This document shows positions 21,331-36,461 of a stretch of 64,000 nucleotides of DNA, piece after piece (within the stretch, counting starts at the first letter, position 1; each line of letters starts with the position of its first letter). The translations under genes and the position numbers were made by a program. A model generated the notes under the pieces. It had not been told where the DNA came from. It was given only the letters and a program-made list of their open reading frames with translations, and did no database searches. Source of the stretch: Aquatica leii (Eukaryota; Arthropoda; Insecta; Coleoptera; Lampyridae); assembly GCA_035610365.1 (NCBI GenBank), contig CM069435.1, positions 86,833,389 to 86,897,388 of the forward strand, read 5' to 3'.

Positions 21331-24300
21331 TGTATTTTCTAACAACGTCGTTATTTTTTGTAACCTAAGCGCAAAAAATCTAACTAATTTTGTACATTAC
21401 AAGTGTACGATGTAGCAACAAAAATTTTGATTAATTTATTTAATAAAAAAATGTACAGAATTTAAAATACTGTTTAATGTTGTATAGTAAGTTGCCTAAC
21501 TTTACGTTTACTTTAAAATATTAAAATACGCAATTCTAACTTAAAAAGAACAATAGAATGGAGTGTTTTTAATAATAACTAAAAACCTCGACTGTTATTG
21601 TAATTAGAATCCATAGAAAACAATCGAGGAATTTAGTCAACACAAGCTGCAGAAAAATTAAATCAGAATAAATACTTAAAAACAAAATATTTAAAACAAG
21701 ATTATGGTAAAAACGTATTGTGTGTAGATGCATAAATTTTATAATGGTTAAAGTAATCAAACTTATCGATAATAAAGAGTTTTTTCTCAAATTAGTCGTT
21801 AGGATACAAAGCAAAGGCAAATGAGTTGCCCACCTTTGCTTAAATAATACCAATTTTTACAACGCAAAATGTTATTTAATACAAACGTAATGTGTTTTTT
21901 ATATTTATTTGTTTTTGTTTAATCCGATTAAACATATTTGTTTCTTTTTAATTGAGTTGTCATTTCCATGCGCTAAAGTTAAGAGAGCCAATTTTGGAAA
22001 AAAATCAAAATATTGTTTAAAAAAACAATATTTGTATAATACACATTATTTACAGCATTTCCAATTGTTTTATTTTCTTGGAAGAGAGCTTACATTTCTA
22101 TCTTACACGGAGGCGACTAAACACATAAGAACACCGCTGATTTTTAGACTAATATTTTTTATTTATGTCACAAGTCTTTCTTTAGAAAGCGGTCGTTTAA
22201 AATTGTTTTATAAACCACATCAATTTTATTCTTTCTTCGCTTACAATTGTTTCATCTTATTTAGTACAATGACGTTTTCACTTTTGCACAAACCCAGCAT
22301 TTTTAAATTAAAAGTTCTTTTGTTAAAAAAAATGTTTTCGTTTATCAATTTCTCATTGATTCAAAATTGATCTAATCTTTTTTTAAATATTAAAAATTGC
22401 AGCCGTAGTAGACGACAGTGCTTGGACTGTACTGTTAAATTATTATTTTGTTTTTTTAAAGATGTCAATTTTCAATGAATTATATTTATTCTAATTTCTT
22501 TCGTGAGTGTCATCTGCGATGCATCAGTAAGTGTATGCACGCAAAATACTATAAAACGCAATCTGTCCGTAGACCCGTAGTTTTTTAAATGATTTCTTAT
22601 CTATCTTCTTCCCGTGGGTTGAGCTACTTATCGGATATCGACAGCTTTATGAGTTGAGCAGGAACAACCCTTGGCAAAAGTTGGAATCGTGCCCTAAAAT
22701 CTGTACGTATTCCAATACTACTGTAACGCAAACGCAGCTCAAGCTGTAGTGTCATGGCAAGAATCAACACTGAAATAACAATGCCTGTCGCTGTTCTACT
22801 GACTTTGGTCAGCAGACACGGCAGCTAAACCCAAAACTATTTGCTGCTGTAAACAACACAAGCAAAAAGTAACTCATCAAAAACCTAAATCTAAAGTGGA
22901 GAGAACCAGGTCGATAGATGCGTGACTGAATAGAAGGCCAGTCGTCATTAGTCCGTACTCGTGAGACAATTTATAAACGAAAAAGACAATGACTTTGAGA
23001 AGTACCCAAAAACATCAAGTGATGCTGAGCGCAAACCCGAAAGAAAAAAATCGAAGGCTTAAACCACCGTTTCAGAACCAACGGCAGGGACGCGTGAGCG
23101 TAAACTACCGATAAAGAAAAGAAAAACAGGCACGTTAAGAACGCAACAGCCACACCAGACGGCGCACGTAAATGCACCAACTGCCGGAACAAAAGCGCCA
23201 AAAACCGTCGACAAAGCAAAATCGATAGGCCGAAGAAACCCAAAAAAAGACATTCAAGAATAATCTGACAAAAATTTCTCTTACCAAAAGAATTCCTGAA
23301 ACCAAGTTCATAGCAGGTTGCTAAAATGGTTAATTAAATTATTACTTCATTAAGTGAATTAGAGATTTGTCTGATACAGATGAATAAATGCATTAAAAAA
23401 TCTTTCTTTTTCTTTCAGCGTTAATATATTCTTGAACCATCTAAAAAACAAATCAAAACAGTATAAGTAGAAAATGTTATGATTAAGGCCGCAAGCACAC
23501 TGCGACCACAACCACCCACTACCCCTAACAACCATCAACTACAATCAACTAAAATATTTGTATGCAGTCACATTAGTGGCCACCGATATAGTATCATATT
23601 TTAAATTTGGCGCTTACTCATCTACAGTACATAATAAATTAAAGTGTCTATTTCTACAGAAGACTATGAGCATAATTTTTCACTCATTTCGCGCGATGAT
23701 AAATATCATACAATAAAACTAAATAGAAATACAGTTAAAATGTAAACATGATAACATCAGATGTTCACCGGCGCTTGCGCATTTGCAACCACCGTCGATC
23801 ACCAACCACTGAATTTCCGACAGGTTGAAAATTTCAAACTGGTGGCTACCGTTTGATGGTAGTTGATGGTTAGTAGTGGCTTAGTGTGACCAGTGCCATT
23901 TGTTTATAAACGTTTGAAATTTAGTTGTTGGTCGTGGGTGGTGCAGTTTGACTGAGACTTAACTCAAAATAAGGTACTTTTTAGAAATTTAAGGTGGTGT
24001 TGGAAGATTGTTGGTTGCCTATATACAAGGTCTAATTGTATTGTTTGTTCAATGAATTTAATAACAACTTTTAGCTTGTTTTTAAACACTAACTATAAAA
24101 TTAGACAATATACATATATAATGTATGCAAAAGCTTTGTAATAAGTAGCAAACTAGACAGTAAAAATCCGATTTTTTTAAAACTTGATTTCATTAGATAT
24201 AGAAAAAAATGTGCAAAAATTTTTGATAATATAAACAATCAATGCGCAATAAACAAGATTAATAAACGAATGCAGTTATTATTTCATATTTCAAACTTAA

Positions 24301-25375
24301 TGTCAAATTGCAAAGTTATAAAAACTCAAGTTCAACACGATAAAATAAATACAAATCATAACACCGTTTGCCAGAGACATCCATATCATAGAATAGTAAT
24401 TTTAAATCAATCTTCTTTTAGTTACAGAAATTACCACTAGATCAAGTTTTATTCTAACCTTAAAAAGCTACAGAGTGGAAGTATATGACTGTCACTAAGA
24501 GTTAGTCAATTGTATGTTAGAAAAAGACCATTTAGGCGTTGGTAGGATCTGCGGTAGGAATTGTTTTTTTACATGACATTCACTTGCCTTTTGTAAAAAA
24601 AAAAAAAACTCTTCTCAGAGCTTCTTGTTTTAGTTAATATAAGTTTACGTAGTTTTTAAAAAAGAGTAAATTCTTTTAAATACTTTATTCGTGTAATTGA
24701 TTTTTTGACATAATTTTTGGGTTTGATATGTACTGCATGAAGGAAACTTGTATAATACCTGGCTAATCGTCCCTGCTTTTGTTAGTCTTTGGAATCAGCA
24801 GAAAACGCAACAAATCAAATTTGCATCAACAAAACTATTGTTAAAGGCACATAGAATAATAGAAACATTCATAAACACTAAAACAATAAATATAGAGATA
24901 TAACATTTATAAATATTAAAAAAATATAATATACTCTGCGAGAAAAACCAATGTAAATATATCTTCGTCTTCAATAAATGTACTATGTAATTCTCTATTG
25001 TTTTTATTTATAGTTTTGCCTTTTTGGACGATAATTTAAAGTAGAAACAGTATGAAATTAGTTCCCGACTAATTAGAATAGTTAATTACATAGTTTACAA
25101 TAAGTAATACTCTTTGTTTAACAGGTAATTACAAAATACATTTAATTTGCACAAAAATAGGTAATCTATAGAGTTGTGCTTTGTCACACAATTTTTGTTC
25201 TCTCTAAGAAAATGAATGTTTAAATGTTTATACTATAATGCTTATTCTTAGATTAGTAAATGCACATTAAATATTCATAATTCTTATCACATAATTATAT
25301 TTGTTTAAATATGTCTTCTGAGAGTAGAGATTTGTGCAAAAATTTGTCCCTTTTTTGGCACATCGACTTTGTAAT
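21331..25375. other. Intergenic region, mostly unassigned
   Basis: Apart from the inverted-repeat element near 23.5-23.9 kb nothing firm was found. 22,600-23,270 is more GC-rich and T-poor on the plus strand. It encodes a basic stretch with a lone CTNC at about 23,175, perhaps an eroded LINE gag. 21,900-22,370 and 24,000-25,370 are AT-rich, and part of the latter is probably 3' UTR of the minus-strand gene that ends at 25,376. Confidence 0.35.
23487..23898. mobile_element. Candidate MITE with inverted CCAC/CATCAACTAC-rich ends
   Basis: The left end (23,494-23,555) reads ACACTGCGACCACAACCACC followed by AACCATCAACTACAATCAAC. The right end, read in reverse complement from 23,898, contains GTCACACTAAGCCACTAC and AACCATCAACTACCATCAAA. 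The two arms are imperfect inverted copies. There is no coding capacity and no obvious target duplication. Confidence 0.5.
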
Positions 25376-28300
25376 TTATTTATTTTCGATTAAAAGCTGC
25401 AGTTGTAGCACCAGTTCTCTTGCTATTCGTAAAACTTCTTGAGCGTCATGTCGTTCTGCCATTTCTGCAATTAAGTTTTTATTTTTTGTTTAAACTAGGT
25501 CGACATTTACCGTTGAAGAATTTGATGATGTCAGTGAAATCCATACTGTTTGATAATATAATGTCGCGGTAGATTTCGAGTAATGCCAACGCTAGAAACA
25601 GAACATAGTGGCTGGACGCCACTTGCTGCGCCGCCCAAATAACTTCCCAAAATGCAAACACGTCGTTATAAACTAATTCGCGCTTGAAGTCTAATAGGAA
25701 CCATCGATAACAAAAGTAAAAGTGGGTGTAATCGCCGTGCGAGTGCATCAACTCATACATCTCCGAATCTAAGATTTGTATTAAAGATCGCATGTTGGCG
25801 AAGTGGCAGTCCATTGCGTTCCCGTTAGGAAAATTTTCAACCATGCGTTCCATTAAATGACAGAAACAGGCGTACGTTAAACTTTCATCGTTGAAAATTA
25901 CCAACAGCGGAGCAACCAAATCGCACATACCTTGCATATATCCAATATCCAAATGCTCCCAAACGTATCTAAAATAAGTTAAAAGTTTAACGCTGCATTA
26001 AAACGTGCGTTTTGTTACGTGCACATTACGTTGCGTAGTTTATCTAAATTGTCACCGGTGAAGTACCAATAGTTACGATCGCACCGTTGCACGTCTTTTT
26101 CAATCCTGTGTAGATTTAAACCGAACGTTTCTAGTAGTTCCGTCTATAATAGTGTGGCTAAGAATACAGGGTTGGATTGTACGACAACTTACCGAATATA
26201 CTCCGCCGTTAGAACTAGCTGGTGAGACACAAGCACTACGTGCTGGAGACACCAACCCGTGGGTCTCAATACAATCTAAAGTATCTAAAGATGTGCCTTC
26301 TTCAGTCACAGCGCGTAAGCTGCTTTTACGCTGACACTCGACAAGTATATTCGACATATCCACGCTGGGGTTGGTAACAATTACATTGCCAATAAACTTT
26401 TTGTCATTATCCTCGATGTTATTGTTACGAGACTCTTCGTTTAGGTGTAAATTCGCAACTTCTGCACTTTCTTGTTCTAACGATAACTTTCGTCTATCTT
26501 CGTCGCTACCGTCGTAAATAACTGTATTTTGTTTCGTTTTCTTTGGACGTTTTGGTTTATCCTCGTCGGTGTCGTCGTTCGAATCGAACTCGTAATCGCT
26601 GATGTCTTCAAATACCTGTAATTTTTAGGCGTAACAATAACAAGGAAAACTATTTACCTACGTCGTTGCTAAGGTCGCGTTGTATCTGAGGAGGAACTTG
26701 TTCGCCGCTTGTGCTTTCGCTGCTTAATTTTGCAATGGCGTTGGCTTGCGTTTCTTTATCGCGTTGCTTTACGATTGCTTCAACTGCTAACCACTCAGAC
26801 ATAGTAGTTTCGTACCTAAACGCTAAGACTAAAACACTAAGTGACGGTTTAAAGGAACTTACGCTTGCTTCGTCTGCTCGCTAAGCTCGTCTCGTTGCGC
26901 CAACGTACTACCGAACTTATAATGGCCGAGTAAATACGGCCAAACATCCTTGCGCAAATCGTGTGCAACACCCCCAAAATACGTCAACTTATAGACTTCG
27001 TCGGCGTGTTGAAGAACCCCATCGACGTACAATTCGCACCACTTCTCTTGCGTCAACCCATCTTTGGCGGTATCCCCAGTTATAATAGTCCCATGCACTA
27101 AACCACTCAAATGAGTCCGCACCGTCGACAAATGCCGACAATACGCTAACCAACCATAAAACGCTCTCGAAATAATCTGCCGTTTCATTGAGTCACAAAC
27201 GGCTTTGATACAAACATTGGATGTCCCATCGCCGACGCCATTTTGATCAATGCTGAAACTCTTAGTCGAACTCTCAGAGCTGGTGCTCGAGCTACCCAAT
27301 TGCGCTCGCACTTTAGTAGTCACGTAATTCCGATTCATTAAATCGTGCCGCTTTACTGCTTAGGAACAAAAGACAATTACTAGTCTAATCGCACCAAAAA
27401 AAACTTACAAATTTCTTTGTGATTACTACTATCCACGATGCGAAAAACAAAGTCTTTTGGTTCATTCTCTTCGACTAAAGAAGGCAACGGACGTTTCCTT
27501 TTACTGTTTCTTGCCGTACACGATTGTTGCGACCATAAAGGTGGATCTAAACGTCCATGCGGTAATAACCCAGTTTCAAGACAGTTAAGAAACGCCAACA
27601 TGTGGCCTCCTGTAACAGATTATTAATTAACATAACCTAAAAGTTGTCTTTACCTTTGGGGAAATGAATCGGCGGCCTTTGTACTCCGTCTTGGCCGACT
27701 AAAATCACCGTTCCTCCGGTTTCGATGTCTTGATGACAGTGCACGTAAACGACTTCGTCTAACCGCACTTGTATGGCATAGTCCCAATAAATGCTTTTAT
27801 CGGGAACATCGCTTTCCGTAAAACCATTCATTAATTGATTTGGGGTCCACTTAATAGTTAAACAATTTGCGGTTTGGTGTAGGCTGAGGTATCCGGGCAT
27901 GGGTTCAGTGTGTCCGGCTTTTGGCGGCGATACCAATACGTTGTTTTTGCCAAAAAGCAAAGTGGCGCGAGAGTTTTGATGCAAGCTTTCGACGTAGTCT
28001 TTAGCTATGTGTTGAGTAGTGCACCGACTAGATGAATCTTCAGAACTAGTGTTTAACGATCTTCTAAAATTTGGAATTGGACGTCTAACTGGAGGAGGCG
28101 TTGAATGACTACTAGATATGCGATGTCTCTGTAGCTAAGCGGTACGTTAATAACACTCTTTAAAAAAACTATACATACCAATTCATCAGCCGGTGGATCC
28201 GTCCAAAAGTGATCGGCTGTTTTAGTCCGCGAGTAGTCTAAAGCGCACGGTCCCACTAAAAGCGAACTTAAGATACTTCCGTAATCAGGATCAGCGACCA

Positions 28301-28886
28301 ACGCATCTTTATCATAATATCTAGTGGCATTCGCAACTAAGTAATCGATGATACGTGACAACTGCTTTTCAAAAAGCGCCAAGCGTATCCACAAATACTT
28401 AGGCAACAAATTCACGTTTTGCAATGACATATTCTTCATTAACACTGGTTTAGTCGTACTATCGCTACTACTTGAAGATCGCCTATTGGGATCTAAATTT
28501 TCTAATTCTATTACTTTTTTCGAAATAACCGCAGCGTCGGAGTTATGCTTTGCTATTTTATGTAGCAAAGCAGTCGTCGACGATGTCTTGAATAATCCCA
28601 AAGCACGTCTGCGTAATCCTGAAATAATTTTGTCTACGCTGAAAAAAAAATAACGAGAAAAGGTAAGTTACCTTGAGATAAACAAGCCTCGACGGCGCCA
28701 CATAGAGACGTAACCGAACCAGATTCTTCGTGTACGAACTTTTTCGTCACCGACTCTTCCATTACTTGCTTTACTTCTTTTTTAACGCAAGCAATCAGCT
28801 TAGCTTTGTAATCGTTTTCTTTAACGAAAAATATATTAATTGAAATTTTAATCCCAACAATTTTCGTTACCTGAGCCCGACGTCAT
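25376..28886 (-). CDS. SGSM1: SGSM1/2 orthologue: RUN- and TBC-domain Rab GTPase-activating protein
   Basis: Eleven coding exons (minus): 28,886-28,871; 28,818-28,672; 28,618-28,179; 28,134-27,654; 27,609-27,409; 27,358-26,863; 26,815-26,662; 26,615-26,193; 26,143-26,019; 25,968-25,511; 25,464-25,376. Phases agree throughout, giving 1,009 residues, close to human SGSM2. SGSM proteins bind Rap/Rab GTPases through the RUN half and act as RabGAPs through the TBC half. The RUN domain is seen in IWIR-like [20 protein letters not shown] and [23 protein letters not shown]-like middle follows ([20 protein letters not shown]). The TBC domain starts at [15 protein letters not shown], is split by an acidic insert, and keeps both catalytic fingers: Arg806 in IEKDVQR and Gln840 in YMQG. 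The end, [11 protein letters not shown] then [13 protein letters not shown], is typical. The paralogue assignment 1 versus 2 is not resolvable; insects probably have one gene. Confidence 0.95.
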
Positions 28887-31709
<2,823 letters not shown>

Positions 31710-31804
31710 AAGTTTTAAACGGTTACTAAGGGACCACCCAGGAACTTTACTTTTTTTTAAATTTACTATACTGTGATTTAAGTATTTGTAATTCTGTACC
31801 TGTA

Positions 31805-31810
31805 AATAAA
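31805..31810 (+). terminator. Polyadenylation signal of PDE6D
   Basis: AATAAA 96 bp after the PDE6D stop codon, within the short space separating it from the convergent amine-oxidase gene. Confidence 0.65.
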
Positions 31811-31895
31811 CGTTTCTTAATTTTTTATGAATATCGGTGGGATAAATAAGTTTAACTTAACAACGTTGCTAAATTTAATAGCCTTTTGACGTAAT

Positions 31896-33479
31896 TTACT
31901 TGTACATTGTTATGATTCTATCAGCTTCCCTAAAACCAGTTTCGATAGCACCATGAACTGTTGAATAATGAGTGGGGTTGCTAGCTTCGCCGGCAAATAA
32001 TAAATTAGGTTTTTCTCCATTGTTACCCAGTGGCTCAGATAGAATAACTGCATCAGAATGTATACCCCGGCGAGTATGTGGCGTTTGGAAGGAGTAAGTG
32101 CCTCGAAAGTGTGGGTTAGTGTACCAATTGTTCCTGAAAAAGTGTATTTAGCGAATATTATTAAAACCAAAACTACCTAATAATGGTGTCAGGCCATGTT
32201 ATATTCTCCATAACTACGCCGAAATAATCCAACAAATACATAACTCCGTTAATTACAACTTCATCTGGACATCGCTCAACTTCCGGTACAAAATGGCCAA
32301 CTATCCAAGCTTCTAAAATGTTTGAATTATGCAGAACTGGTAGTAAGACTGACATCGATGTTAACCAAGAAACTCCATCCTAATACAATTATTTTAGAAC
32401 TAATCGCACGTTGTTAAAGATTACCTTAACAGGACCTTCGCTAAACGAAATACGTTTACCATCGTTTTTGTCCCATAAAAGGTAAGTACCACCGTAAGAG
32501 TCATTCCACCACCTCTGGGGAAAATGTAAAAGAACTTTGTGAACTGCGGCAATTCCCAATTGCTTAATTGCTTGTATTTTATCACCAGGAAGTTTAGGTT
32601 GAAAGAGAGAATCGTGTTGGTGCTTTAGCACTCCAAGAGACACGGTCACTACAACATGATCAGCTGCATAACTAGAACCATCAGTGCATTTCACCACCGC
32701 TTGTTTTGAGCTCCAATTAATTTCATGCACTTCTTTATTTAACAAAACCTTATCATCAATCGGAAGAGATTTTGATGCAGCCGGGTACTTTTGCATCAAT
32801 AAATCCAAAATTGTTTTAAACCCGTGTCCGTTCCAATTCAAGTTCAAATCTCCTTCGCTTACCATGTAATCGTCGTCGTCAGAAACGTCAAACCAAGAAA
32901 ACGCACCCTCGTAACCAATTACGTAAACCTCAAAAAACTTAATAGCTTCTTGCGCTATAGCATATACACTTGGATCATTTTTCCACTGATCAATTACCTC
33001 TTCATACCTGCAGTAAATTATTAATCAACAACCAAGCAGTAAAATCCGTACCTAGATATCAAACGTTCCCCCATACTAGCACTTTTTTTGGGCTCGGCAA
33101 TAAGTTTATCAAAAGTATGGAGCAAAGCGTTAGAAAAATTCTGATCAAGGCGTTTGAACTTTGAATGATACATTTCAGGATCAAACTCTTGGGTGTGTCG
33201 CAAAATGTTCAAATCCTTGACCATTTCATATACAATGTTATCTTTTTCTCCGTGGCACCATTCGGCACCTAAATCCAAGTAACCCTCGCCAAAGCGAACG
33301 CTATAAATACGTCCTCCGATTCTACCTTCAGCTTCCAAGATTGTAATGTTAGTGATGCCATTTTTTAACAGTCTAGTAGCTGCTGCAATTCCAGACGCTC
33401 CAGCTCCTATTATAATAACGCTAGGGTCGCAAGCCCCAAATGACGCAAAAAATAATAAGAAGACTGTCTTTATTAACAT
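31896..33479 (-). CDS. Secreted FAD-dependent amine oxidase (polyamine-oxidase type), tandem copy A
   Basis: Four coding exons (minus): 33,479-33,052; 33,007-32,425; 32,379-32,177; 32,133-31,896. Phases agree, giving 483 residues. The family oxidises polyamines or acetyl-polyamines with FAD, releasing hydrogen peroxide and an aldehyde. A signal peptide (residues 1-17, MLIKTVFLLFFASFGAC) is followed by the dinucleotide-binding motif GAGASG (25-30), the EAEGRIGGR FAD motif, LGAEWCHG, and a C-terminal FAD-contact block, LLFAGEASNPTHYSTVHGAI, then ETGFREADRI. No stop or frameshift is present. The signal peptide implies secretion or the vacuolar/ER lumen rather than the peroxisomal site of animal PAOX. 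Substrate cannot be read from sequence. In-frame TTG and GTA codons lie before the ATG chosen. Copies B and C share the exon plan. Confidence 0.95.
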
Positions 33480-33541
33480 TACCGCGGCGTTGTTGTTATA
33501 CAACTGCAATGAAAGGTCGAATTAAAGATATCTCTCAATGC

Positions 33542-33547
33542 GATAAG
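33542..33547 (-). promoter_or_regulatory. GATA-type motif upstream of amine oxidase A
   Basis: GATAAG, in a block reading TGCGATAAGACATTTCAAAA on the plus strand, lies 63 bp upstream of the start codon. The same block recurs before copies B and C. A TATATAAT on the coding strand at 33,563-33,570 could be the TATA box of this copy. Confidence 0.45.
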
Positions 33548-33603
33548 ACATTTCAAAACAAAATTATATAACACTTGCAACAGTGTCCAATATCAAGAAT
33601 TTA

Positions 33604-34155
33604 TTAAATTAATTTCTCGTGAAATTTAAGCAAGCATTCGATAAACTTAAGTCGTCCTTTATGATCTACCATCAGTTTGTGAGCCTTGATGTCAGCTATT
33701 ACGACGGGCCCCTTCTCCACGTCACATAATAAAGAATAATCATTTTGAGAATCCCTGTCCACTATTAATGTTTGAAAATACGTTTTAAATTATAAAATAT
33801 TTTCCATAGTTCAATTCTAAAGCAGATTATTTATAAATTAAATAATAAAACATTTCGAACAGCAGCCCCGTCTACAGCAATGTGCAATGTGTGCAGCGCA
33901 CACAGGCGCCAGGTCTGAAGGGGCGCAAAGTCTAAAACATTTTTACATTAACACGATTTATATTTAAGATCAATTATATTTAAGATAAGATTTAAGATAT
34001 TCATCTGTCTTTACAATTACCAAAATGACCGATAAAAACTTACAGTTTTTAATAGAAGATTTTTTTTGCTTAGCATATAAATACACACGACTTTCTTGTC
34101 CCATAGTATCGCCGATTGCGTAAAAATGGTTCAATTTTTTTACGTAGAGAAACAT
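33604..34155 (-). CDS. Small two-exon gene of unknown function (89 residues)
   Basis: Exon 1 is 34,155-34,044 and exon 2 is 33,761-33,604, with a GTAAGT donor, a TTAATAG acceptor and matching phase (1 base + 2 bases). The predicted protein starts MFLYVKKLNHFYAIGDTMGQ and ends GRLKFIECLLKFHEKLI, with a middle containing GPVVIADIKAHKLMVDH. Composition and codon use look like real coding sequence, and AATAAA on the coding strand overlaps the stop. I do not recognise the family. It could be the 3' end of a longer gene, because an acceptor-like CTACTGGAG precedes the ATG. It has the same orientation as the amine oxidases, ending 125 bp before copy A starts. Its 282-nt intron carries a hAT-like terminal fragment. 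Confidence 0.5.
33863..33940. mobile_element. hAT-like terminal fragment
   Basis: The stretch beginning CAGCCCCGTCTACAGCAATG and continuing through GCGCACACAGGCGCC and AAGGGGCGCAAAG has the look of a hAT transposon end and is far more GC-rich than its surroundings. No matching second end was found, so it is a fragment at best. Confidence 0.3.
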
Positions 34156-34410
34156 CGCTCTCCAGTAGTCGCAGATAAAGTCAATCAGTTATTTTATTTA
34201 GTATAGGTATGTATTCTTACAAACATTTTCATTGTGGTCTTTAATTGACTTTCAGCAAGCGCTGTCCAATTGTATTTGTAAGCAAATATTAACGCGGCCA
34301 AGAGTAGCATAATTCATACAACTTTTCACGTGATTCGCCGATAACGTAACCTTTTTCACTTTTTCTTTTAAATGCTATAAATCGGTAACATTATTTTTAC
34401 ATCATAATGA

Positions 34411-35330
34411 CCTAATCAGCAAGGAAGCGTTATTTTCATGTTTGGAAAACGTTACAACGTTTTAAAATAGTCAAAATAAAAAACGTTTTTCAAAAAAATA
34501 TTTTTGTTGCGTTTTAAAAAATATTTCATTTAAACATTGATATTGAAATATTTTAAAAATGTTTTCTAAAACATTTTTTAGTAACATAAAAAACGTTTTT
34601 ACTTTATTATATACTTTTGCTTGATTTCACCTATAGACTTTTTTCTTTTATATATTGTATCAATAATTGTTACATATTATTAATAAATACATATCAAACC
34701 TTTTCGTTTTTTTAAAAACTTTCTTGCAAATTTCAATTAAGTACTTAATAATAACCGCGTTTGCGCAAAGTACCAGTCTCTGCGTGAAAAGATGGCGATT
34801 TCGTGTATTATAACTGCCGCAAAAGCATTATATTTTAAGCTTCAACAAATCAACAATTTCCATGGTATTACTCGCTATGCTGTGTGATGTATTGATAGTG
34901 TATGAGTTTAATCGTTTTCTAATTTGCGTTCTAGTGAAACTCAAATAGATACTTTTAGTATATGTCAGCATTTATTATGATAGTACGTTTTTCGTTGCAA
35001 GAAATTTTGCTGAAGTGTAGTTTTATTTGTTACAGCAGTGTTACACTAAAACGTTCATTCTATGTACTTCATGATTTCCATTCTTTGTGATGTTTTAAGG
35101 TTATGAAATTAATATTATGTTAGCCAAATGGGAGATTTGAACGTGCACAATAACCAATTAATCTTGGTATGTAATTTTTTCTGATATTGATACAGCATTA
35201 TTTTGTGTGCTCAAAGTTTCAAAATCAATGGATTGTTAGATGTTTTGGTTTTCGTTTCTACAAAAAGAGGTACATGCATAATTCGTCAAAACTTTTCGTA
35301 TTTTATGGATAGGACCCTTCGAAGTGGGTT
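34411..35330 (+). mobile_element. Terminal-repeat element, copy 2 (left part)
   Basis: It starts CCTAATCAGCAAGGAAGCGT, the same terminus as the element at 43,417-43,731, and its first 190 bp match that element's right arm in reverse complement. 34,880-35,310 matches 1-395. Similarity to copy 1 fades after about 35,320, so the right end is lost or diverged here. No transposase is visible. Confidence 0.6.
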
Positions 35331-36460
35331 CCAGCAAACAATTGTGATTTTAGAACTGTTGAATTTGGATGTACATATAAATATAAACAATGAATAGTTA
35401 CTAAAGTGTATTCATTTTTAAGAGGGAGCGCGCGTCAACAAAATAAAACGCATGTTCTATGCGAGATTATCAGGTGCTGTTGCAAATGATTTTAAACTAT
35501 CAATATATAGCCTGACTAAAAATTAAATCATAGATGTACCTAATTAATTATTAAATGCACCACAAAAATGTAAGAAATGCAGTAATATCAAATAAAAATA
35601 CTGAGTAATGAGTACAGTTCTATGCGGCATGTTTACGTGAACACCACATGTGTTTGATTACGCGCGCTCTATCTTGAATATGAATACACTTTAGAAATAT
35701 GTTTTTAATATGTACTGCTTATTTGTATACATATTTCAAGCTTTATAGGTAGGTATAGGTGTAGTTGTTAATTTTGTACCAGTACTAGTGAATAACACTA
35801 AGTACTTTTAAATACTACATTGAAAACAATTACAGTCTTTAAAATTTTAAGAAAAAGTTTACATGTTTAGTATTTTTTTGTTCAATACCTTAAAAAATTG
35901 TATCTACCAAATATTTTTGGAATCTACCGAAGTATCAAAGTAATCTGCCAGCCTAAACAAATTTCTTTTGAAAACAGTCACTGTTCTCAATCAACATTTG
36001 TCTGCGTTAATAAATACCAGTGCGTCATAGTTGTTTATGTTTTATGAGCGGTGTGTTATGAATTGTTTGCAATGGAGCGCTGGCTAAAAGCAAGAACCTT
36101 TAAAAAACTACGTACATCAACATACATACAAAATTAAAGCCTGGATCTTCTAGTTCAGGTACAAAATTTTTCAGTTTCTTTATTATGTATTGTTTTTAGA
36201 TTTTCCTTTATTCGGAGTGTTCAAAAGCAGATACCTTAGTTATGCCAAAAAGTAGTAATAAGCGTTCTCTAGTACGCCAATCTTCGCATCAATAATTTTT
36301 TTTAAAAATCTCATAAAACACTAAAAAAGAGAAAGTATGACGAAAGTTACATAGTTTTTGGATTTATGCATTCCGATAATTGTCCTCAGTATGCTTTGTC
36401 TAACAAAATCTTAGCAAACAGTTCTATGTTTCATGCAAAATTGATTAATCATATAATCAT
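35331..36460. other. Intergenic, nothing supported
   Basis: AT-rich sequence without a recognisable gene between the terminal-repeat element and the Ty3/gypsy fragment. Any 5' part of the retrotransposon (LTR, gag, protease) is not recognisable here. Confidence 0.4.
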
Positions 36461-36461
36461 A

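Noticed and set aside
21909..22370. 153-codon open frame on the plus strand
   Set aside because: Phe/Lys/Leu-rich low-complexity translation without a recognisable domain, in AT-rich intergenic DNA; no promoter or splice support.
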